Of a stretch of DNA of 64,000 nt, positions 40,740 to 48,765 are shown one piece after another. A program made the translations under genes and the position numbers. Where the stretch lies: contig NC_014838.1 in NCBI RefSeq assembly GCF_000175935.2, forward strand, positions 620,001 through 684,000, read 5' to 3'. Origin of the DNA: Pantoea sp. At-9b. GTDB lineage: Bacteria; Pseudomonadota; Gammaproteobacteria; Enterobacterales; Enterobacteriaceae. Under the pieces are notes generated by a model. That model did not search any database, was not told the DNA's origin, and saw nothing but the letters and a program-made list of their open reading frames with translations. Every line of letters begins with the position of its first letter. Within the stretch, counting starts at the first letter, position 1.

Positions 40740-41345
40740 GTGAATCGTTTTGTAATCGCTGATTCAAAATTATGCATCGGCTGCCATACCTGTGAAGCCG
40801 CCTGCGCCGAAACGCACCGGCAACAAGGTTTACAGTCAATGCCGCGTTTAACCGTCACGCGCAGCCGGGACGAATCCGCACCGCAGCTGTGCCGCCACTG
40901 TGAAGATGCGCCTTGTGCCAGTGTCTGTCCGGTGAATGCCATCACCCGCGTTGATGGCGCAGTCCAGCTGAACGCTAACCTGTGCGTCAGTTGCAAACTG
41001 TGCGGCATCGCCTGCCCGTTTGGTGCCATTGAGTTTTCCGGTAGCCGACCGCTGCATATTCCGGCTGACGTGAATACCCCCAAAGCGCCCGCCGCCCCGC
41101 CCGATCCCCTCCACGTCAGCACCCTGCTGGATTGGATACCCGGCGTTCGGGCGGTCGCGGTGAAGTGCGATCTGTGCAGTTTCGATCCTAACGGCCCGGC
41201 CTGTGTCCGTACTTGCCCGACGAAAGCGCTGCAACTGATCGACAACACCGATATCGCCAAAGCCAGCAAACGGAAGCGTGAATTAACGCTGGCGGGCGCG
41301 CTCGGTGATTTGAGTCTGTTTAGCCAGCCAGAGGCACGAAAATGA
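40740..41345 (+). CDS. hycB: formate hydrogenlyase electron-transfer subunit HycB
   Basis: A 201-residue polyferredoxin with four 4Fe-4S motifs (CIGCHTCEAAC, CRHCEDAPCASVC, CVSCKLCGIAC, CDLCSFDPNGPACVRTC). It passes electrons from formate dehydrogenase H to hydrogenase 3. I use a GTG start at 40740: AGAGGA lies 8 bases upstream and the protein then begins NRFVIADSKLCIGC exactly like E. coli HycB. It overlaps hycC (ATGA). Confidence 0.95.
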   Translation: MNRFVIADSKLCIGCHTCEAACAETHRQQGLQSMPRLTVTRSRDESAPQLCRHCEDAPCASVCPVNAITRVDGAVQLNANLCVSCKLCGIACPFGAIEFSGSRPLHIPADVNTPKAPAAPPDPLHVSTLLDWIPGVRAVAVKCDLCSFDPNGPACVRTCPTKALQLIDNTDIAKASKRKRELTLAGALGDLSLFSQPEARK

Positions 41346-43150
41346 ATGCATATCTTTTGATTCCGTGGGCATTGTCAGGATTGATGCTCAGCGCGCTGGT
41401 GGCGGGCATTACCGCGTTTAACCGGCCCGTCAGTGGTTTTATCGCTGGCCTGGGCGGGGCGATAAGTTGTGGTTTGTTACTGGTAGCGAGCATTCAGGGG
41501 CTGCTGGGGCTTAACGCCGCCCTGCCTCACTGGCGCTGGCAGTTACAGCTGAATAGTTTTAACAGCATCTGGTTAGTGACAGTGTCACTCTGCGGGCTAT
41601 TTATTTGCCTGTTTAACGTGAGCTGGCATCGCCACCCTCAGGTGAAAGCTAACGGCTGGCTGGTCAATCTGACCCTTGCCGCCAGCGTTGCGGCCTTGCT
41701 GGCTGATAACCTTGTCACACTGGTCGCGATGGCCGAAATCGTCGCGCTTTGCGGCTACTTTCTCACTGGCTGCCGCAAGTCCGGCCAGTTGTGGTTTGTG
41801 CTTGGTCGCCTCGGCACGTTGCTGCTGATTGCCGCCTGCTGGCTGCTGTGGCAGCAATACGGCACGCTCAGCTACGACGGCTTGCGGCTTATGTTGCATG
41901 GCGCGGCACTGCCGCCACTGGTATTGCTGTTAAGTTTGCTCGGCTTTGGTCTGCTGGCGGGGATTATTCCCCTGCACGGCTGGGTACCGCAGGCCCATGC
42001 CAATGCTGCCGCCCCGGCAGCCGCGCTGTTCTCAGCGGTGGTGCTGAAAATCGGCCTGTGGGGCATCATCAGTGTCTCCCTGATCGCCGGGGTGGTGCCG
42101 CTGTGGTGGGGGGTGCTGATGGTGGTGTTGGGTCTGGTGACGGCCTTTACCGGCGGTCTGTATGCCCTGATGGAGCACAACATCAATCGTCTGCTGGCGT
42201 ATCACTCGCTGGAAAACAGCGGCATTATCCTGCTCGGCGTGGGGTGCGGGTTTATCGGTATCGCACTGCATCAACCGGCAGTGGTGGCACTGGGGATGAT
42301 CGGCGGCCTGTACCATCTGTTTAACCACAGCCTGTTTAAAACCACGCTGTTCCTCGGGGCCGGGGCGGTATGGTTCCGTACCGGTCATTATGATATCGAG
42401 AAATTAGGCGGCATCGGCAAACGTATGCCACTGATATCACTGGCGATGCTGATCGGTTTGATGGCCATGGCCGCACTGCCGCCGCTCAATGGTTTTGCCG
42501 GTGAGTGGGTGATCTATCAGTCGTTCTTCCAGCTTGGTCGTCTGGAGCCGTTGATCGCCCAGATTATCGGACCGCTGCTGGCGGTCGGGCTGGCCATTAC
42601 CGGCGCACTGGCCGTGATGTGTATGGCAAAGGTGTACGGCGTCACCTTTCTCGGTGCCCCCCGCACGCCGGAAGCGGCACAGGCCGCCAACCCGCCCGGA
42701 CTGATGAATGCGATTGTTGCCCTGCTGGCCCTTGCCTGCATTAGCGCCGGTGTGGCAACCCCCTGGTTGTTACCCCTGTTTCAGCATGCCGTCCCGCTGC
42801 CGTTGCAAACCGCCGATACCCTGGTATCGCAACCGATGATCACCCTGTTGCTGCTGCTAACGCCGTTGTTACCGCTGGTGTTGCTGGCGCTGTTCCGTGG
42901 CGATCGCCTGCCGCAGCGCACGCGTGGCCCGGCTTGGGTGTGCGGCTACGACCACGAAACAGCCATGGTGATCACCGCAAGCGGTTTTGCCCAGCCCGTC
43001 AGAGCTGCCTTTGCCCCCATCCTGGCATTACGCCACCGACTCAATCCTGCACGCTGGGTGCCTGGCTGGCGCGGTGACTGGCTCGCCGTGGCCTTTCGCC
43101 GCCTGGCATTTATTGAACTGGCGATTCTGCTGGTCGCGGTCATCGCCTGA
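41342..43150 (+). CDS. hycC: formate hydrogenlyase membrane subunit HycC
   Basis: A 602-residue, about 15-helix membrane protein related to the NuoL/M/N antiporter-like subunits of complex I. Conserved blocks include LHGWVPQAHANAAAPAAALFSAVVLKIGLWG, cut here as PLHGWVPQAHANA, and HNINRLLAYHSLENSGII and LYHLFNHSLFKTTLFLGAGA, each with charged residues used for proton paths in this family. It anchors the soluble arm and may translocate ions. Four-base overlap with hycB. Confidence 0.94.
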   Translation: MNAYLLIPWALSGLMLSALVAGITAFNRPVSGFIAGLGGAISCGLLLVASIQGLLGLNAALPHWRWQLQLNSFNSIWLVTVSLCGLFICLFNVSWHRHPQVKANGWLVNLTLAASVAALLADNLVTLVAMAEIVALCGYFLTGCRKSGQLWFVLGRLGTLLLIAACWLLWQQYGTLSYDGLRLMLHGAALPPLVLLLSLLGFGLLAGIIPLHGWVPQAHANAAAPAAALFSAVVLKIGLWGIISVSLIAGVVPLWWGVLMVVLGLVTAFTGGLYALMEHNINRLLAYHSLENSGIILLGVGCGFIGIALHQPAVVALGMIGGLYHLFNHSLFKTTLFLGAGAVWFRTGHYDIEKLGGIGKRMPLISLAMLIGLMAMAALPPLNGFAGEWVIYQSFFQLGRLEPLIAQIIGPLLAVGLAITGALAVMCMAKVYGVTFLGAPRTPEAAQAANPPGLMNAIVALLALACISAGVATPWLLPLFQHAVPLPLQTADTLVSQPMITLLLLLTPLLPLVLLALFRGDRLPQRTRGPAWVCGYDHETAMVITASGFAQPVRAAFAPILALRHRLNPARWVPGWRGDWLAVAFRRLAFIELAILLVAVIA

Positions 43151-43159
43151 GGAGCCACT

Positions 43160-44086
43160 ATGACGACTTTCTTTATTGCTCTGCTTCAGGCGCTGCTGCT
43201 GTTTGCTATCGCGCCGCTGCTCTCCGGCATCACCCGTATGGCCCGTGCCCGGTTGCATAACCGTCGCGGCCCCGGCGTGTTGCAGGAGTATCGCGATTTG
43301 TTCAAGTTGCTTGGCCGTCAGAGCGTGGCCCCTGCCGCCGCCGGTTGGGTGTTCCGCCTGATGCCGCTGGTGATGGTTGGCGTGATGTTGACCATTGCCA
43401 CGGCGCTGCCGGTGGTCAGTCTCGCCTCGCCCCTGCCGGCGTTAGGCGATGTGATCACCTTAATTTATCTGTTTGCCATTGCGCGTTTCTTTTTCGCGAT
43501 TGCCGGCCTGGATACCGGTAGCCCGTTCACCGGGATCGGTGCCAGCCGTGAGGCGATGCTCGGCGTGCTGGTGGAACCGATTTTGCTGCTCAGTCTGTGG
43601 GTTGCGGCGCAGGTGGCAGGCAGTACCCATATCAGTCACATCGTCCGTACCGTCCATGCATGGCCGCTCAACCACAGTCTGACGCTGCTACTGGCTCTCG
43701 CCGCGTGCGCCTTCGCCACCTTTATCGAAATGGGCAAACTGCCTTTTGACCTCGCGGAAGCCGAGCAGGAATTGCAGGAAGGCCCGCTTTCCGAGTACAG
43801 CGGCGCAGGTTTCGCGGTACTCAAATGGGGCATTGCGCTGAAACAACTGGTGGTGCTGCAAATGTTTGTCGGGGTGTTTGTGCCCTGGGGGCAGATGCTG
43901 TCCTTCAGTTGGGGCGGGCTGGCGCTCGCCACGGTACTGGCTGTCGTCAAACTGGTGGCGGGCGTGCTGCTGATCGCACTGTTTGAAAACAGCATGGCAC
44001 GCCTGCGGATGCTTGAAACGTCACGTATTACCTGGGCCGGTTTTGGTCTGGCCTTTTTAGCCTTCGTCTCCTTGCTGGCGGCGTAA
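43160..44086 (+). CDS. hycD: formate hydrogenlyase membrane subunit HycD
   Basis: A 308-residue membrane protein of the NuoH type, about eight helices. Family marks: LHNRRGPGVLQEYRDLFKLL after the first helix, GIGASREAMLGVLVEPILLL, and the acidic loop EMGKLPFDLAEAEQELQEGP, which faces the hydrogenase arm. It follows hycC by 9 bases with GAGG before the ATG. With HycC it forms the membrane domain. Confidence 0.94.
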   Translation: MTTFFIALLQALLLFAIAPLLSGITRMARARLHNRRGPGVLQEYRDLFKLLGRQSVAPAAAGWVFRLMPLVMVGVMLTIATALPVVSLASPLPALGDVITLIYLFAIARFFFAIAGLDTGSPFTGIGASREAMLGVLVEPILLLSLWVAAQVAGSTHISHIVRTVHAWPLNHSLTLLLALAACAFATFIEMGKLPFDLAEAEQELQEGPLSEYSGAGFAVLKWGIALKQLVVLQMFVGVFVPWGQMLSFSWGGLALATVLAVVKLVAGVLLIALFENSMARLRMLETSRITWAGFGLAFLAFVSLLAA

Positions 44087-44104
44087 TTGCAGAGAACTTA
44101 TTTC

Positions 44105-45814
44105 ATGTCTGAAGAGAAAATCGGTCAACACTACCTTGCCGCGCTGCATCTCAAGTTCCCCCACGCGGTGCTGGAGGAGAGCTGGCAGACCAAAGATCAA
44201 ATCACCGTTACCGTCAAAACCGATATGCTGCCGGACGTTGTCGAATGGTTGTATTACCAGCAGGGTGGCTGGTTATCGGTGCTGTTCGGCAATGACGAGC
44301 GGCAGCTATGTGGTAGCTACGCGGTGTACTACGTACTGTCGATGGAGCGCGACAGCAAATGCTGGATCACCGTTCGCGTCGCGGTCGATGCCCATCGGCC
44401 AGAGTTCCCGTCGGTTACGCCGCGTGTCCCGGCCGCGGTCTGGGGCGAGCGCGAAGTCCGTGATATGTATGGCTTGCAGCCGATTGGACTGCCGGACGAG
44501 CGCCGTCTGGTGCTTCCTGACGACTGGCCGGACGATCTGTACCCATTGCGTAAAGACAGCATGGATTATCGCCAGCGTCCGGCCCCGACCAGCGACAGCG
44601 AAACCTACGAATTTATCAATGAACTGGGCAGCAGTAAAAACAACGTGGTGCCCATCGGCCCGCTGCACGTCACGTCTGATGAACCCGGCCATTTCCGTCT
44701 GTTTGTGGACGGTGAAAATATCATTGATGCCGATTATCGCCTGTTCTACGTCCACCGTGGCATGGAAAAACTGGCGGAAACCCGCATGGGTTATAACGAA
44801 GTCACGTTTCTCTCTGACCGCGTGTGTGGCATCTGCGGCTTCGCCCACAGCACCGCCTACACCTCCTCGGTTGAGAACGCGATGGGCATTGTGGTGCCCG
44901 AGCGCGCCCAAATGATCCGCTCCATTCTGCTGGAAGTGGAACGGTTGCACAGCCATCTGCTCAATCTTGGCCTGGCCTGCCACTTTGTCGGTTTCGACTC
45001 CGGCTTTATGCAATTTTTCCGCGTGCGCGAGCTGTCGATGAAGATGGCGGAGATCCTCACCGGCGCACGCAAAACCTACGGCCTGAATCTGATCGGCGGT
45101 ATTCGCCGCGATCTGATGAAAGACGACATGCTACAAACCCGTCAGTTGGCCCAGCAGATGCGTCGCGAGCTGTTTACCCTGACGGACATTTTGTTGAGTA
45201 CGCCGAATATTGAATCACGCACCGTCGGCATTGGCCGTCTCGATCCGGCTATCGCCCGCGATTTCAGTAACGTTGGTCCGATGGTCCGAGCCAGCGGCCA
45301 CGCCCGCGACACCCGCGTTGACCACCCGTTTGCCGGTTACGGCCTGCTACCGCTGGAGGTACATACCCTGGCGGGTTGTGATGTGCTTTCGCGGCTTAAG
45401 GTACGTATCAATGAGGTGTTCACTGCGCTCAACCTGATTGATTTCGGCCTCGATAATCTCCCCGGCGGCGCGCTGATGGTGGAAGGGTTTACCTACATTC
45501 CTCACCGTTTTGCGCTGGGTTTTTCTGAAGCACCGCGTGGTGATGACATCCACTGGAGCATGACCGGCGACAACCAGAAACTTTTCCGCTGGCGCTGCCG
45601 TGCTGCGACCTACGCCAACTGGCCGACCCTGCGTTATATGTTGCGCGGCAATACCGTCTCGGACGCACCGCTGATCATCGGCAGCCTCGACCCCTGCTAC
45701 TCCTGTACCGACCGCATGACCGTGGTGGATGTGCGCAAGAAGAAAAGCCAGGTGGTGCCGTACAAAGAGCTGGAGCGCTACAGCATTGAGCGCACCCATT
45801 CGCCGCTGAAATAG
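44105..45814 (+). CDS. hycE: hydrogenase 3 large subunit HycE
   Basis: A 569-residue protein, identical in length to E. coli HycE. A NuoC-like N-terminal third is fused to the NiFe large subunit. Nickel-iron ligands are Cys241 and Cys244 (RVCGICGFAH) and the C-terminal pair in DPCYSCTDR. The peptide after DR, starting MTVVDVRKKK, is removed by HycI on maturation. I begin at the ATG at 44105; an in-frame ATG at 44087 directly after hycD is less likely. The enzyme makes hydrogen from protons with electrons from formate. Confidence 0.97.
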   Translation: MSEEKIGQHYLAALHLKFPHAVLEESWQTKDQITVTVKTDMLPDVVEWLYYQQGGWLSVLFGNDERQLCGSYAVYYVLSMERDSKCWITVRVAVDAHRPEFPSVTPRVPAAVWGEREVRDMYGLQPIGLPDERRLVLPDDWPDDLYPLRKDSMDYRQRPAPTSDSETYEFINELGSSKNNVVPIGPLHVTSDEPGHFRLFVDGENIIDADYRLFYVHRGMEKLAETRMGYNEVTFLSDRVCGICGFAHSTAYTSSVENAMGIVVPERAQMIRSILLEVERLHSHLLNLGLACHFVGFDSGFMQFFRVRELSMKMAEILTGARKTYGLNLIGGIRRDLMKDDMLQTRQLAQQMRRELFTLTDILLSTPNIESRTVGIGRLDPAIARDFSNVGPMVRASGHARDTRVDHPFAGYGLLPLEVHTLAGCDVLSRLKVRINEVFTALNLIDFGLDNLPGGALMVEGFTYIPHRFALGFSEAPRGDDIHWSMTGDNQKLFRWRCRAATYANWPTLRYMLRGNTVSDAPLIIGSLDPCYSCTDRMTVVDVRKKKSQVVPYKELERYSIERTHSPLK

Positions 45815-45827
45815 TCGGGAGAAGATC

Positions 45828-46373
45828 ATGTTTAGCTTTATCAAAAACGCGCTCAAAGGCGGGGTGGCTACCCAGTCTTACCCCCTGCAACCCATTGATG
45901 TCGATGCCAACTTCCGTGGTAAGCCTGAACATAATGCGCAGCAGTGCATCGGCTGCGCTGCCTGCGTGAATGCCTGTCCTTCCAACGCCTTAAGCGTGGC
46001 AACCGATCTGACAGCGGGACAGCTGGCGTGGACCTTCAACCTTGGCCGCTGCATTTTCTGCGCCCGCTGTGAAGAAGTCTGCCCAACTGCGGCGATCACC
46101 CTGTCGCAGCAGTTCGAGTTGGCGGTATGGAACAAGGCCGATTTCCTGCAACAGGCCCGTTTCCCACTGTGTCACTGCCGGGAATGTGGTCATCCCTTCG
46201 CGGTGCAAAAGGAGATTGATTACGCCATTGCGTTGTTGCGCCACAACGGTGACCCGAGTGCGGAAAACCGGCGCGCGGCATTCGAAACCTGCCCGGCCTG
46301 TAAACGCCAGCACAGCCTGGCCTCATCAGCCAGTGCCGTGTTCCATCGTCAGCTAACAGGAGCCAATGGATGA
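45828..46373 (+). CDS. hycF: formate hydrogenlyase ferredoxin subunit HycF
   Basis: A 181-residue NuoI-like protein with two 4Fe-4S motifs: [16 protein letters not shown] and [17 protein letters not shown] further Cys group, [10 protein letters not shown] and CPACKRQH, could bind a metal in the C-terminal part, as in E. coli HycF. It conducts electrons between HycB and HycG. GGGAGAAG lies before the ATG, and the gene overlaps hycG by 4 bases. Confidence 0.95.
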   Translation: MFSFIKNALKGGVATQSYPLQPIDVDANFRGKPEHNAQQCIGCAACVNACPSNALSVATDLTAGQLAWTFNLGRCIFCARCEEVCPTAAITLSQQFELAVWNKADFLQQARFPLCHCRECGHPFAVQKEIDYAIALLRHNGDPSAENRRAAFETCPACKRQHSLASSASAVFHRQLTGANG

Positions 46374-47134
46374 ATAACTTATTAGGCCCACGCGACGCTA
46401 ACGGCCTGCCCGTGCCGGTGTCGGTGGAAGAATCGATTGCCAGCCTGAAAGCATCGCTGTTGAAAAAGATCAAACGATCCGCCTACGTATATCGGGTGGA
46501 TTGTGGCGGTTGCAACGGCTGTGAGATCGAGATTTTCGCTGCACTTACCCCACTTTTTGATGCTGAACGCTTCGGTATCAAAGTGGTTCCCTCACCCCGC
46601 CATGCCGATATTTTGTTGTTTACCGGTGCGGTAACCCGCGCGATGCGCTCCCCGGCGCTACGGGCCTGGCAATCCGCACCTGATCCAAAAATCTGTATCT
46701 CCTACGGTGCCTGCGGCAACAGTGGCGGCATCTTCCACGATCTCTACTGCGTATGGGGCGGCACCGACAAAATCGTGCCGGTGGACGTCTATATTCCCGG
46801 TTGTCCACCGACACCGGCTGCCACCCTGTACGGTTTTGCCATGGCGCTCGGTCTGCTGGAGCAGAAAATCCATGCTCGTCCGGCAAGCGAACAGGACCTG
46901 CAACCCGCGCGTATCCTGCATTCGACCATGGTGCAGCCGCTGCGTGTGCGTATTGATCGCGCCGCCCGCCGTCTGGCGGGCTACCGCTACGGGCGGCAAA
47001 TTGCCGACAGCTACATGGACAAGTTGACGTCAGGCAGTGGCGCAGTCCAGCAATGGCTGCTGGAGGAGAACGATCCACGCCTCACCGAGATCGTCACGCA
47101 TTTGGAAAACCTGGTGCAGATGGAGCGTGTGTAA
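46370..47134 (+). CDS. hycG: hydrogenase 3 small subunit HycG
   Basis: A 254-residue NuoB-like small subunit holding the 4Fe-4S cluster next to the NiFe site. Ligand cysteines are in [24 protein letters not shown] and IPGCPPTP. The C-terminal third (from about 180) is the variable tail seen in HycG. It overlaps hycF (ATGA) and hycH (TAATG). Confidence 0.95.
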   Translation: MNNLLGPRDANGLPVPVSVEESIASLKASLLKKIKRSAYVYRVDCGGCNGCEIEIFAALTPLFDAERFGIKVVPSPRHADILLFTGAVTRAMRSPALRAWQSAPDPKICISYGACGNSGGIFHDLYCVWGGTDKIVPVDVYIPGCPPTPAATLYGFAMALGLLEQKIHARPASEQDLQPARILHSTMVQPLRVRIDRAARRLAGYRYGRQIADSYMDKLTSGSGAVQQWLLEENDPRLTEIVTHLENLVQMERV

Positions 47135-47544
47135 TGAGCGCGTCCGTGGTGTTTTGCCAGCTCAGCCGCAAGTTTATCGATGAAAACGATCACACCCCGG
47201 CCGAAGCGCAACAGGTGATGTACTACAGCCTGGCCATTGGTCATCACCTTGGGGTGATCGACTGCCTCGAAGAGAGCCTGGTGTGTCCCTGGGCGGGTTA
47301 CCTGGCGTGGATCGCCACCCTGTCCGACGCCAGCGAGGCCAGCCGGAAAATGGCCGGGGTGCCGCGTTACGGTGAAATCGTCATCGACCACAGCCATGTG
47401 GTGATGCTGGCACAGGCATTTGATGCCGCCAGAACCCGCCAGACCTCGCAGCAACAGCAATGGAGCCAGGCATTACTGGCGATGTTACAGGCCATTCAAC
47501 AGGAACCGGCCATCTATCTGATGGTCAGGAGGCACGATGACTAA
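47134..47544 (+). CDS. hycH: formate hydrogenlyase maturation protein HycH
   Basis: A 136-residue protein, the same length as E. coli HycH, with the conserved region VMYYSLAIGHHLGVIDCLE and VPRYGEIVIDHSHVVML. It is needed for hydrogenase 3 assembly, and its molecular role is not well defined. The ATG overlaps the hycG stop by one base, and the end overlaps hycI by 8 bases, which indicates coupled translation. Confidence 0.93.
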   Translation: MSASVVFCQLSRKFIDENDHTPAEAQQVMYYSLAIGHHLGVIDCLEESLVCPWAGYLAWIATLSDASEASRKMAGVPRYGEIVIDHSHVVMLAQAFDAARTRQTSQQQQWSQALLAMLQAIQQEPAIYLMVRRHDD

Positions 47545-48004
47545 GGTTTTATTGTGTGTCGGCAACGCCATGATGGGCGATGACGGCGCAGGCCCGCTGC
47601 TGGCGGAAAAATGCCGCGTTGCGCCACGCGGTGACTGGACGGTGATCGACGGGGGCAGTGCGCCTGAAAATGATGTAGTAGCCATTCGCGCACAACGCCC
47701 GGATGTGTTGCTGATTGTCGATGCGACCGACATGCTGCTGCCACCCGGGGAAATTCGCGTGATCGACCCGGATGACATCGCCGACATGCTGCTGATGACC
47801 ACCCACAACATGCCGCTTAATTATCTGATTGATCAACTGAAAGAGGATGTGGGTGAGGTGGTGTTCCTCGGCATTCAGCCGGATATTGTTGGCTTCTGCT
47901 ATCCCATGACTGAACCGATAAAAAATGCCGTGGAGGAGGTGTATCAGCGGCTGGACGGCTGGATCGGTGACGGCGGGTTTACAGCGCTCACCAGCGAAGC
48001 GTGA
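47537..48004 (+). CDS. hycI: hydrogenase 3 maturation endopeptidase HycI
   Basis: A 155-residue nickel-dependent endopeptidase (M52 family) that trims the HycE C-terminus once nickel is in place. Asp16 in VGNAMMGDDGAGP and Asp62 and His90 in the regions IVDATDM and TTHNMPL are the nickel ligands in E. coli HycI; all three contexts are kept. It is the last hyc gene and is followed by a strong hairpin at 48014. Confidence 0.95.
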   Translation: MTKVLLCVGNAMMGDDGAGPLLAEKCRVAPRGDWTVIDGGSAPENDVVAIRAQRPDVLLIVDATDMLLPPGEIRVIDPDDIADMLLMTTHNMPLNYLIDQLKEDVGEVVFLGIQPDIVGFCYPMTEPIKNAVEEVYQRLDGWIGDGGFTALTSEA

Positions 48005-48013
48005 TGGTGCAAC

Positions 48014-48043
48014 CGTCGCGGCGCGATTTATCGCGCCGCGACG
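48014..48043. repeat. palindromic intergenic repeat serving as hyc terminator
   Basis: CGTCGCGGCGCGAT and ATCGCGCCGCGACG pair perfectly over 14 bases around TT. It lies 10 bases after the hycI stop. It belongs to the same repeat family as 11385, 27123, 29345 and 50924, with GTCGCGG instead of GTAGCGG. There is no T-tract. Confidence 0.75.
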
Positions 48044-48072
48044 ACATGTGCCGACAGATGTCATCGTCAAAA

Positions 48073-48093
48073 GTGTCAATCCTAACATGACAC
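48073..48093. promoter_or_regulatory. inverted repeat upstream of hydN (possible FhlA site)
   Basis: GTGTCA and TGACAC are separated by 9 bases; TGTCATCGTCA lies just before at 48059-48069 and resembles the sites near hyc. The spacing to the sigma-54-type promoter (about 40-60 bases) is short but feasible for an activator site. Confidence 0.45.
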
Positions 48094-48128
48094 CAATATA
48101 ACCTGTTGTTTTACATCATATAAAAAAC

Positions 48129-48144
48129 TGGCACGGTTTATGTA
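48129..48144 (+). promoter_or_regulatory. sigma-54-type promoter of hydN-fdhF unit
   Basis: TGGCACGGTTTATGTA has a perfect -24 half TGGCAC; the -12 half reads ATGTA instead of TTGCA, so it may be weak. It is about 40 bases before the hydN start. Confidence 0.55.
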
Positions 48145-48184
48145 TAGCTCCCTGACAATAACAAGTTCAATGCAGGAGTTTATG

Positions 48185-48730
48185 ATGAACCGCTTCATCA
48201 TTGCTGATTCAAGCAAGTGTATCGGCTGCCGCACGTGCGAGGTAGCCTGTGTCGTGTCCCATCAGGAAAACCAGGATTGCTCCGCGCTTACCCCGCAGAC
48301 CTTTCTGCCACGCATTCACGTTATTAAAGGGGTGAATGTCTCCACGGCCACCATGTGCCGTCAGTGTGAAGATGCCCCTTGCGCCAATGTCTGCCCGAAC
48401 GGGGCAATCAGTCGCGATAAGGGATTTGTCCATGTGATGCAAGAACGTTGTATTGGCTGCAAAACCTGTGTCGTTGCCTGCCCCTACGGCGCGATGGAGG
48501 TGGTGGTTCGCCCGGTGACGCGTAACAGCGGGGCCGGACTGAACGTGCTGGCGGAAAAAGCCGAGGCCAATAAATGTGACCTTTGCCACCAGCGCGCATC
48601 CGGTCCGGCGTGTATCGACGCCTGCCCGACCAACGCCATCATGTGCGTTGATCGCAACAAACTCGAACAGATGAGTGCCGAAAAACGCCGCCGTGCCGCG
48701 TTGGATGCGCCCTCATCGCTGACGTTTTAA
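48185..48730 (+). CDS. hydN: electron-transport protein HydN
   Basis: A 181-residue polyferredoxin almost collinear with E. coli HydN (NRFIIADSSKCIGCRTCEVAC, CRQCEDAPCANVC, CIGCKTCVVACPYGA, CDLCHQRASGPACIDAC). It supports formate dehydrogenase H activity as an electron carrier. AGGAG is 6 bases before the ATG at 48185 and 3 before that at 48182. It lies 35 bases before fdhF, with no terminator between, so the two are one unit. In E. coli, hydN is instead followed by hypF. Confidence 0.94.
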   Translation: MNRFIIADSSKCIGCRTCEVACVVSHQENQDCSALTPQTFLPRIHVIKGVNVSTATMCRQCEDAPCANVCPNGAISRDKGFVHVMQERCIGCKTCVVACPYGAMEVVVRPVTRNSGAGLNVLAEKAEANKCDLCHQRASGPACIDACPTNAIMCVDRNKLEQMSAEKRRRAALDAPSSLTF

Positions 48731-48765
48731 TCCCGGCATTTCACATTCTTACAGGTTGGCTACTG